Source of the DNA: JAQGLW01 sp035995725
GTDB taxonomy: Bacteria; Pseudomonadota; Gammaproteobacteria; Burkholderiales; Burkholderiaceae_D
DNA length: 62,377 nucleotides
Direction: 5' to 3'
Assembly (NCBI GenBank): GCA_035995725.1
Contig: DASYKE010000030.1
Location: forward strand, 1 to 62,377
Part shown: one piece after another, positions 55,511 through 62,377 of the stretch
Layout of the letters: each line of letters opens with the position of its first letter
Position numbering within the stretch: the first letter of the stretch is position 1
Position numbers and translations under genes: made by a program
The notes under the pieces: generated by a model
Told to the model about the DNA's origin: nothing
Database searches by the model: none
The model's input: only the letters and a program-made list of their open reading frames with translations

Positions 55511-56500
55511 ATGCAAGTTATTCTGCTGCACCCGAGCTTTCAGGCCAAGACGCTGACTTTAAGCCACAGGCACGTTGTCCTGGTTACACTATTTTTCGTT
55601 GCTGCCGTAACTTGCAGTGGGGCACTGCTGTGTTACCTGACCTTGCGCCACGCAGCGGACATCGACTTGCCGTTCCTGCGCCAGATAGTGGCTTCCACCA
55701 CCTTGGACAATAACAATAAAAAAGATAAATACGTCAAAGAAAATCTGGTTGCGATGGCGGTGAAACTTGGTGAAATGCAGGCGCAGCTGATGCGCCTCGA
55801 CGCGTTGGGCGAGCGGGTCCAGGGTTTGGCGGGCGTGAAACCGGAGGAGTTCAACTTCAAACAGCTTCCAGGCCGCGGAGGTGCGGAGCCTTCCGGTGCG
55901 GGCGGCCGTGAAGGATTCACATTAGGCATGGCCGAGTTTCAATGGGTGCTGGATGCGACGAAAAAAGAGGTGGAGCATCGTGCGGACTATCTGAATGTAG
56001 TGGAAACAGCATTAATGCGCGACAAGATCAAATTCAAGCTGCTGCCGACCATTCAGCCGGTCAGTGTCAGCTATAACGCTTCCGGCTTCGGATGGCGGTT
56101 TGACCCTTTCAACGGGCGCAATGCGTTTCATGAAGGGATCGATTTCCCGGCGCCGATAGGTACGCCGATTGTCGCAGCGGCTGGCGGCGTGGTCATTGCG
56201 GCGGAATATCATTTCCAGTTCGGCAACATGATCGAAATCGATCACGGCAACGACATCGTCACGCGCTATGCGCATTCTTCCAAGCTGCTGGTGAAAGTGG
56301 GTGATATTGTCAGGCGCGGCCAACAGATCGCCCTTATCGGTTCCACTGGACGTTCGACAGGTCCGCATCTGCATTTCGAGGTAATGGTCAAAGGCACGCA
56401 CCAAAATCCCAACAAATTTCTCGCGGCGGGAGCCGCTCAGGCCAAGGCTGAGGCATTGGCATCAAAAAAAGCCAAGGTCGCGACATTGGCATCAAAATGA
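55511..56500 (+). CDS. M23 family metallopeptidase (LytM domain), membrane anchored
   Basis: A 329-residue protein. It has an N-terminal membrane helix (about 25-48), a coiled-coil region and a C-terminal LytM/peptidase M23 domain with HEGIDFPAPIGTPI and GPHLHFEV, giving the zinc His/Asp ligands. Such enzymes cut peptidoglycan crosslinks or activate amidases. GGAGGAATT precedes the ATG at 55511. An upstream in-frame ATG at 55487 adds only 8 residues and has no clear Shine-Dalgarno. It is divergent from dciA. Confidence 0.9.
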   Translation: MQVILLHPSFQAKTLTLSHRHVVLVTLFFVAAVTCSGALLCYLTLRHAADIDLPFLRQIVASTTLDNNNKKDKYVKENLVAMAVKLGEMQAQLMRLDALGERVQGLAGVKPEEFNFKQLPGRGGAEPSGAGGREGFTLGMAEFQWVLDATKKEVEHRADYLNVVETALMRDKIKFKLLPTIQPVSVSYNASGFGWRFDPFNGRNAFHEGIDFPAPIGTPIVAAAGGVVIAAEYHFQFGNMIEIDHGNDIVTRYAHSSKLLVKVGDIVRRGQQIALIGSTGRSTGPHLHFEVMVKGTHQNPNKFLAAGAAQAKAEALASKKAKVATLASK

Positions 56501-56577
56501 CAGGTTGAGTAGCCAAAGCGGATTCCCGCCGGTATTGTCTCTTGGCTGACAACCCCAATGTATTAGGGGCCGCGTGA

Positions 56578-56644
56578 TAAAATCCTCATTTTCGCCAAAG
56601 CTGGGCTCTATGCGGTCAATGTATCGCGCATGGAGCCGTTTTTT
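56578..56644 (+). promoter_or_regulatory. secA upstream region: -10-like box and terminator-like hairpin
   Basis: TAAAAT (56578-56583) is followed by an 11-bp stem (56604-56614 with 56627-56637, one G-U pair) and the tail GTTTTTT. The hairpin ends 26 nt before the secA ATG. It may terminate the M23 transcript or act as an attenuator if secA is transcribed from the upstream box. Confidence 0.65.
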
Positions 56645-56669
56645 ACGGCGCCTTTTTTAGAATCCAAGC

Positions 56670-59435
56670 ATGTCATTACTGACCCAGATTTTCGGTAGCC
56701 GCAATCAGCGGCTGCTTAAGCAATACCAAAAACTTGTGCACGAAATCAATGCGCTTGAACCGGCGGCAGAAAAGCTATCCGACGGCGAGCTGCAAGCCAA
56801 GACGCCGGAATTCAAGGAGCGCATCGCCAAAGGCGAAATGCTCGATGCACTGCTGCCCGAAGCCTTCGCGGTTTGCCGGGAGGCGAGCAGGCGGGTGTTG
56901 AAGATGCGCCATTTCGACGTCCAGCTGGTCGGCGGCATGGTGCTGCATCATGGCAAAATCGCGGAAATGGGTACCGGCGAAGGTAAAACGCTGATGGCAA
57001 CGCTGCCTGCTTACCTGAATGCATTGGCGGGCAAGGGTGTGCACATCGTCACGGTCAATGACTATCTGGCGCAGCGCGACGCCGACTGGATGGGCAAACT
57101 CTACGGCTGGCTCGGCCTGACGACCGGCGTCAATCTGTCGCAGATGGAACACGACGCCAAACAAGTCGCTTACGCGGCGGATATTACCTACGGCACCAAT
57201 AATGAATTCGGCTTCGATTACCTGCGCGACAACATGGTGTATGACGCGGCTGACCGCGTCCAGCGCAGTCTCAGTTTTGCGATCGTCGATGAAGTCGACT
57301 CGATCCTGATCGATGAAGCGAGAACGCCGCTGATCATTTCGGGACAGGCTGAAAATCATACCGATCTCTACCATAAAATTGATGCGGTGCCGCCGCTATT
57401 GACCTTGCAGATCGGCGAGGAAACTCCGGACGGCAAAGGTCATATCGAGGTGCCCGGCGATTACACCAAGGATGAAAAATCGCACCAGGTGCTGTTGACC
57501 GAGGCTGGTCACGAAAAGGCCGAGCAGATTCTGACCCGCATGGGACTGTTGCCGGAAGGAGCGTCGCTGTACGATGCCGCCAACATCACGCTGATTCACC
57601 ACTTGTACGCTGCATTGCGCGCCCATACGCTGTACCACAAGGACCAGCATTACGTGGTGCAGGATAATGAAGTAATCATCGTCGACGAATTTACCGGACG
57701 TTTGATGACCGGCCGTCGCTGGTCCGACGGCCTGCATCAGGCCGTCGAGGCCAAGGAACGTGTGCAGATCCAGAATGAAAACCAGACGCTGGCGTCGATC
57801 ACGTTCCAGAATTATTTCCGCATGTATGCCAAGCTTGCCGGCATGACCGGTACAGCCGACACCGAGGCGTACGAGTTCCAGGAGATTTATGGTCTGGAAA
57901 CCGTGGTGATTCCACCGAATAAACCCAGCCAGCGCCAAGACCGCCAGGACCAGGTCTACAAGACCGCGCAGGAGAAATACAAGGCAATGCTGATCGACAT
58001 TCAGGATTGCCACGAGCGCGGCCAGCCGGTGCTGGTTGGTACCACGTCGATTGAAAATTCCGAGCTTTTGTCCGGCATCCTGACCAAGGCGAAATTGCCG
58101 CACAATGTGTTGAACGCGAAGCAGCACGCACGTGAAGCGGAAATCGTGGCACAGGCCGGCCGGCCGAAGATGATCACGATCGCCACCAACATGGCAGGGC
58201 GGGGTACCGATATCGTATTGGGCGGCAATGTCGAAAAGCAGGTCCAGATCATAGAAGCGGACGACAAGCTGACCGAGACCGAGAAGCGGCTTAAATCCCA
58301 AAAAATGCATAACGAATGGCAGTCGTTGCATGACCACGTGGTCGCTGCCGGCGGTTTGCATATTATCGGCACCGAACGGCATGAATCGCGTCGCGTCGAC
58401 AACCAGTTACGTGGCCGCTCCGGCCGCCAGGGCGATCCGGGTTCGTCGCGTTTTTATCTGTCGCTGGATGACGCGTTGCTGCGCATTTTTGCCGGTGACC
58501 GCGTGCGCGCGATCATGGATCGCCTGAAAATGCCGGAAGGCGAGCCGATCGAAGCCGGCATCGTGTCGCGTTCGATCGAGTCCGCGCAGCGCAAGGTGGA
58601 AGCGCGCAACTTCGACATCCGCAAGCAATTGCTCGAATACGACGACGTCGCCAACGATCAGCGCAAAGTGATTTATCAGCAGCGCAATGAATTGCTCGAA
58701 GCGCAAGATGTGTCCGAATTGATCGCATCGCTGCGTCATGGTGTCTTTACCGACCTGTTCCGTACTTATGTGCCCGAAGAATCGGTTGAAGAGCAATGGG
58801 AAATCAAGTCGCTGGAAGCGGTGCTGGCCGGCGAATGGCAACTAGATGTGCCGCTGACCGAAATTCTGGAAGCCGAGCCCAACCTGACTGACGACGACCT
58901 GCTGGAGCGCGTGCTGAGAGCAGCCGATGATGCATATGGTGCCAAAACCAGTGTCATCGGCAAGCAAGCGTTTGCCGGGTTCGAGCGCAGCGTAATGCTG
59001 CAAAGTGTCGATACGTATTGGCGCGAACATCTGGCGGCGTTGGATCATCTGCGCCAAGGCATTCATCTGCGGGGCTACGCACAGAAGAATCCAAAACAGG
59101 AATACAAGCGCGAAGCATTCGAGCTGTTCGGCCAAATGCTCGACATGATCAAGAACGAAGTTATCAAGATCGTCATGACGGTCCGTATCCAGTCGTCGGA
59201 AGAAATCGATGCGGCCGAAGATCAGTTAGCTCATTCACCTGTCGGAAACGTCCATTACCAGCATGCCGACTTTAATGCCAATCTCGCACCGGAGGAGTTG
59301 CTTGCGCCGACCGCCACCGCTGAAGCTTCAAAACCGCAACCGATGGTCAATGCTGTACCCAAAGTCGGACGCAATGACCCCTGTCCGTGCGGCAGCGGGA
59401 AGAAATACAAGCAGTGCCATGGCAAGCTGGCATAA
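56670..59435 (+). CDS. secA: Preprotein translocase ATPase SecA
   Basis: A 921-residue motor of Sec-dependent export. Walker A is EMGTGEGKTLMATLPAYLNA, the DEAD-like box is AIVDEVDSILIDEARTPLI, and NMAGRGTDIVLGGNVEKQ is in the second nucleotide-binding fold. The C-terminal zinc/SecB-binding motif is RNDPCPCGSGKKYKQCHGK. All usual domains are complete. No strong Shine-Dalgarno is seen before the ATG, and a terminator-like hairpin lies just upstream. Confidence 0.98.
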   Translation: MSLLTQIFGSRNQRLLKQYQKLVHEINALEPAAEKLSDGELQAKTPEFKERIAKGEMLDALLPEAFAVCREASRRVLKMRHFDVQLVGGMVLHHGKIAEMGTGEGKTLMATLPAYLNALAGKGVHIVTVNDYLAQRDADWMGKLYGWLGLTTGVNLSQMEHDAKQVAYAADITYGTNNEFGFDYLRDNMVYDAADRVQRSLSFAIVDEVDSILIDEARTPLIISGQAENHTDLYHKIDAVPPLLTLQIGEETPDGKGHIEVPGDYTKDEKSHQVLLTEAGHEKAEQILTRMGLLPEGASLYDAANITLIHHLYAALRAHTLYHKDQHYVVQDNEVIIVDEFTGRLMTGRRWSDGLHQAVEAKERVQIQNENQTLASITFQNYFRMYAKLAGMTGTADTEAYEFQEIYGLETVVIPPNKPSQRQDRQDQVYKTAQEKYKAMLIDIQDCHERGQPVLVGTTSIENSELLSGILTKAKLPHNVLNAKQHAREAEIVAQAGRPKMITIATNMAGRGTDIVLGGNVEKQVQIIEADDKLTETEKRLKSQKMHNEWQSLHDHVVAAGGLHIIGTERHESRRVDNQLRGRSGRQGDPGSSRFYLSLDDALLRIFAGDRVRAIMDRLKMPEGEPIEAGIVSRSIESAQRKVEARNFDIRKQLLEYDDVANDQRKVIYQQRNELLEAQDVSELIASLRHGVFTDLFRTYVPEESVEEQWEIKSLEAVLAGEWQLDVPLTEILEAEPNLTDDDLLERVLRAADDAYGAKTSVIGKQAFAGFERSVMLQSVDTYWREHLAALDHLRQGIHLRGYAQKNPKQEYKREAFELFGQMLDMIKNEVIKIVMTVRIQSSEEIDAAEDQLAHSPVGNVHYQHADFNANLAPEELLAPTATAEASKPQPMVNAVPKVGRNDPCPCGSGKKYKQCHGKLA

Positions 59436-59616
59436 AGCCGGTTGCTGGCGTGTATAACAAACAGCACAAGTCATCTTTATGGCACGAGACGGAACCCGGC
59501 GCTTGCGCGTCGCATTTCGGTGTCTTGCACGAGGTGTTGGCTGTAAAGCTCACGATATCTGCAAGCACGCCGGTGCGATTACAATAGCGACCTGATTCTC
59601 CACTCATAAAATTGAT

Positions 59617-60855
59617 ATGGCCGTCAATCTTCCTCTGCCTCTACCAGCGAACCTCGCACCTGTCCCCGGTATTGATCTCGGTTACGCCGAAGCCGGTATA
59701 CGGAAAGCCGGTCGCAAGGATCTGCTGGTGATGAGATTGGTTCCGACCGCAACCGTCGCCGGCGTTTTCACCACCAATCGTTTCTGCGCCGCGCCAGTGC
59801 AGGTATGCAAGGCGCATCTGGAAGGTTTGCGCATTTCCGGCTCGCCGATTCGCGCATTGCTGATCAACACCGGCAATGCCAATGCAGGAACCGGTGAAGC
59901 CGGCTTGGCGGACGCCAACGCAACCTGCACCGCGTTGGCAACCTTGCTTGGCTGCGAGCCATCGCAGGTTTTGCCATTTTCGACAGGGGTGATTCTGGAA
60001 CCGCTGCCGGTTGATCGCATCGTGGCAGGGTTGCCGCAGGCGCTCGCCAATCTGAAACCGGATAATTGGTACAACGCCGCTGAATCCATCATGACCACCG
60101 ATACGCAGCCGAAAGCTGCGTCGCGCAAAGCCACGCTCAACGGCAAGTCGGTCACGCTTACCGGCATCAGCAAAGGCGCGGGCATGATTCGGCCGAACAT
60201 GGCAACCATGCTGGGTTTTCTGGCCACCGACGCGAAAGTTGCTCAGCCGGTGCTCGATCACCTGGTCAAGATGGCGGCGGATCGATCGTTCAACTGCATC
60301 ACGATTGACGGCGATACGTCGACCAATGACTCGTTCATGCTGATCGCGACCGGTGCCGGAGAATTGGAAGTTTCCTCTATCGATTCGGAGGAATTCGCGC
60401 TATTGTCGGAGGCAATCATCGGACTGTCGCAGGAACTGGCACAGATGATCGTACGCGACGGCGAAGGCGCGACCAAATTCATCACGATCACGGTGGAAGA
60501 CGGGACGAGTATCGAAGAATGCCGCAAGGTAGCTTATTCGATCGGTCATTCGCCGCTGGTGAAAACGGCATTTTATGCGTCCGACCCCAATCTTGGCCGT
60601 ATTCTCGCGGCAATCGGTTATGCCGGGATCGATGATCTCGATGTGACAAAGGTGAATCTGTATCTCGACGATGTGTGGGTCGCCAGAAATGGCGGACGCA
60701 ACCCGGACTACAGGGAGCAGGACGGCCAGCGCGTGATGAAGCAGAGCGAGATCAGAGTCCGTGTAAAACTGGCGCGAGGCGACGCGGCCGCTACCATCTG
60801 GACTTGTGATCTGTCGCATGACTATGTAACCATCAATGCGGATTATCGGTCTTGA
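59617..60855 (+). CDS. argJ: Bifunctional ornithine acetyltransferase/N-acetylglutamate synthase ArgJ
   Basis: A 412-residue ArgJ. The self-cleavage site is in KGAGMIRPNMATMLGF, where Thr197 becomes the N-terminal nucleophile of the beta chain. The conserved N-terminal oxyanion/substrate region LLINTGNANAGTG and the C-terminal SDPNLGRILAAIGYAGID are present. It recycles the acetyl group in arginine synthesis. Its place after secA is typical for Burkholderiales. Confidence 0.96.
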   Translation: MAVNLPLPLPANLAPVPGIDLGYAEAGIRKAGRKDLLVMRLVPTATVAGVFTTNRFCAAPVQVCKAHLEGLRISGSPIRALLINTGNANAGTGEAGLADANATCTALATLLGCEPSQVLPFSTGVILEPLPVDRIVAGLPQALANLKPDNWYNAAESIMTTDTQPKAASRKATLNGKSVTLTGISKGAGMIRPNMATMLGFLATDAKVAQPVLDHLVKMAADRSFNCITIDGDTSTNDSFMLIATGAGELEVSSIDSEEFALLSEAIIGLSQELAQMIVRDGEGATKFITITVEDGTSIEECRKVAYSIGHSPLVKTAFYASDPNLGRILAAIGYAGIDDLDVTKVNLYLDDVWVARNGGRNPDYREQDGQRVMKQSEIRVRVKLARGDAAATIWTCDLSHDYVTINADYRS

Positions 60856-60906
60856 TTGAGCCGGTCGAAGGGCCGGAATGACAGTAGTTAAGAATTTACC
60901 TCTAAT

Positions 60907-61779
60907 ATGACGCAACTCGAACAATTTCTGACCCGAGCCGAAGCATTGCTGGCACGCCTTGAAGTCATCCTGCCGCAAGCCAACGCAGTGCCCGACTGGA
61001 ATGCGGCGTCCGCTTTTCGCTGGCGCAAACGCAGCGGGGATAGCCGGGGTTATTTGCAGCCGGTCGCCCATATGTCGGCCATTGCATTGTCAGACCTGCA
61101 CAACATCGAGCCGCAAAAGCAGCAGATCGAGCAGAATACCAGGCAATTCGTGCAGGGTAACCCGGCCAATAACGTGTTGTTGACCGGCGCCCGCGGCACC
61201 GGCAAGTCGTCGCTGATCAAAGCCTGTCTGAACCACTACGCGAAACAGGGATTGCGGCTTATCGAGGTCGACAAGGATGACCTGGCCGATTTGCCGGATA
61301 TCGTCGATCTGGTTGCGCAGCGCCCGGAGCGCTTCATCATTTTTTGCGACGATTTATCGTTTGAAGAAGGCGAGGGCGGCTACAAGGCACTGAAGGTGGC
61401 ACTCGACGGCAGCGTCGCCGCCCAGTCGGATAACGTGCTTATCTATGCAACGTCGAACCGGCGGCACCTGATGCCGGAGCGCATGTCCGACAACGCAACC
61501 TATACCCATGACGATGACGGCGACTTGCATCCCGGCGAAACGGTCGAGGAAAAAATTTCGCTGTCCGAACGCTTCGGCTTGTGGGTATCGTTTTACCCGT
61601 TCAAGCAGGATGATTACCTCGATATCGTCGCACACTGGCTCGGTCATTTCGGCTGCAATCCGCAGAAAATCGCTGCGGCACAGGCGGATGCACTGCGCTG
61701 GGCATTGCAGCGCGGTTCGCGTTCCGGGCGGGTGGCATGGCAATTTGCGAAAGACCATGCCGGCAAAATGAAAAAGTGA
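60907..61779 (+). CDS. DUF815 family ATPase
   Basis: A 290-residue AAA-type P-loop protein. Walker A is LLTGARGTGKSSLIKACLNHY, Walker B FIIFCDDLSFEEGEGGYKAL, with YATSNRRHLMPE (sensor 1-like Asn) and the arginine-bearing LSERFGLWVSFYPF. The DUF815 family is widespread, often beside argJ and mutT, with no settled function. Confidence 0.9.
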   Translation: MTQLEQFLTRAEALLARLEVILPQANAVPDWNAASAFRWRKRSGDSRGYLQPVAHMSAIALSDLHNIEPQKQQIEQNTRQFVQGNPANNVLLTGARGTGKSSLIKACLNHYAKQGLRLIEVDKDDLADLPDIVDLVAQRPERFIIFCDDLSFEEGEGGYKALKVALDGSVAAQSDNVLIYATSNRRHLMPERMSDNATYTHDDDGDLHPGETVEEKISLSERFGLWVSFYPFKQDDYLDIVAHWLGHFGCNPQKIAAAQADALRWALQRGSRSGRVAWQFAKDHAGKMKK

Positions 61780-61818
61780 ATCGGCAGAAAAGCCAGTTTT
61801 ACGCTCAACCGGATCAGC

Positions 61819-62253
61819 ATGTCGCAACCCAACCCCTTGCCAATCGACGTCGCTGTCGGCATTTTAATGAAACCGAATGGCGATGTGCTGCTCGGACAGA
61901 GACCGGTCGGCAAGCCATATGCAGGATACTGGGAATTCCCTGGCGGCAAAGTCGAAGCAGGCGAATCCATCCTCGATGCGCTCAAGCGCGAATTCGTCGA
62001 AGAACTGGGGATACAGGTGGTCTCCGCTCGACCGTGGTGCGGCGTAGAGCATGTCTATCAGCATGCGCATGTGCGCTTGCATTTTTACATCAGCCGGGAA
62101 TGGCACGGCGAACCGCAAAGCCTGGAGGGGCAGGCATTCGCATGGCAAGGTAGCGTTGGAGTCCAACCGCTGTTGCCGGCGACAATTCCATTGATCGAGT
62201 GGCTGGATAAGTTGCGTTATCCTGATCAGCCCGGCCAGAAGAGAGTTCTCTGA
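61819..62253 (+). CDS. mutT: 8-oxo-dGTP diphosphatase MutT-like Nudix protein
   Basis: A 144-residue Nudix hydrolase. The Nudix box is GGKVEAGESILDALKREFVEELGI, in the MutT arrangement, preceded by the KPYAGYWEFP segment that recognises the base. MutT removes oxidised dGTP. Here the protein is MutT-only, without the thiamine phosphate synthase-like domain found fused in some gammaproteobacteria. It follows the DUF815 ATPase by 39 nt. Confidence 0.92.
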   Translation: MSQPNPLPIDVAVGILMKPNGDVLLGQRPVGKPYAGYWEFPGGKVEAGESILDALKREFVEELGIQVVSARPWCGVEHVYQHAHVRLHFYISREWHGEPQSLEGQAFAWQGSVGVQPLLPATIPLIEWLDKLRYPDQPGQKRVL

Positions 62254-62377
62254 TAACGGTCAATTGCCGGTGAAATCGTCAATGGATGGGATTTATTGAC
62301 CGGATTTTCGTTGCAGAAACAAAGCTGGCAATCGATCAGGCGATCCGGATTGGCAGCAGGCGTTTCTACTGCTTTGA

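Noticed and set aside
57396..58382. 328-residue minus-strand frame inside secA
   Set aside because: It is antisense to a complete secA; composition is that of a shadow frame.
60856..60906. Short GGTCGAAGGGCCGG segment before the DUF815 gene as a dispersed repeat
   Set aside because: It resembles part of common proteobacterial intergenic repeats but is too short and has no second arm to support a call.
62254..62377. A further gene at the right edge
   Set aside because: No start codon with coding context or recognisable protein sequence was found in the last 124 nt.

Overview
This window is a chromosomal segment of a betaproteobacterium. Gene content and order (tim44-ubiJ-ubiB, fmdB-DUF502-aspS-nudB, a complete mraZ-to-ftsZ dcw cluster, lpxC-dciA-M23-secA-argJ) fit the Burkholderiales, most likely an Oxalobacteraceae member close to Herminiimonas. 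That placement is inference from synteny and protein flavour; no 16S gene is present.

Layout. (1) 1-10400: the end of a Tim44-like gene, ubiJ-ubiB for ubiquinone biosynthesis, a sodium:solute symporter, fmdB, a DUF502 membrane protein, aspS, nudB, and an endo/exonuclease/phosphatase gene next to a ClsB-type cardiolipin synthase. (2) 10670-18460: hslR, then a fatty-acid oxidation unit (TetR regulator, acyl-CoA dehydrogenase, FadN-type bifunctional enzyme, thiolase) and a separate enoyl-CoA hydratase. (3) 18460-25750: an accessory-looking stretch with a ribbon-helix-helix regulator and PHB-depolymerase-family esterase, a TPP-dependent enzyme on the minus strand, rnpB, a decayed second PHB depolymerase split by a 164-bp palindromic MITE-like element, a small DUF3096 membrane protein, and long regulatory DNA. 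(4) 25638-42945: the dcw cluster, mraZ-rsmH-ftsL-ftsI-murE-murF-mraY-murD-ftsW-murG-murC-ddl-ftsQ-ftsA-ftsZ, mostly with 1-4 nt overlaps and preceded by a four-box MraZ operator. (5) 43086-53580: a peroxiredoxin, then about 10 kb of catabolic genes (metallo-beta-lactamase-fold hydrolase, two Bug-type solute-binding proteins, GntR regulator, FAH-family hydrolase, two-subunit molybdenum hydroxylase, leaderless ModA-like protein), closed by an IS630 element. (6) 53790-62377: lpxC, dciA, an M23 peptidase, secA, argJ, a DUF815 ATPase and mutT.

How the genes work together. The dcw genes make the lipid-linked peptidoglycan precursor and the divisome, and lpxC starts lipid A synthesis. The fad genes and the PHB depolymerases point to carbon-storage and fatty-acid turnover. 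The cassette between the peroxiredoxin and lpxC looks like a regulated route for uptake, hydroxylation and C-C bond hydrolysis of an aromatic or N-heteroaromatic substrate, inserted in otherwise conserved cell-envelope synteny.

Most unusual points: a 35-codon ORF made by a local duplication that bridges ftsW and murG with ATGA overlaps at both ends; the MITE-split PHB depolymerase relic; the ribbon-helix-helix regulator with three direct repeats at 11-bp spacing; the molybdenum-hydroxylase cassette with its cytosolic ModA-like protein; the IS630 insertion exactly within a stop codon; and a terminator-like hairpin just upstream of secA.
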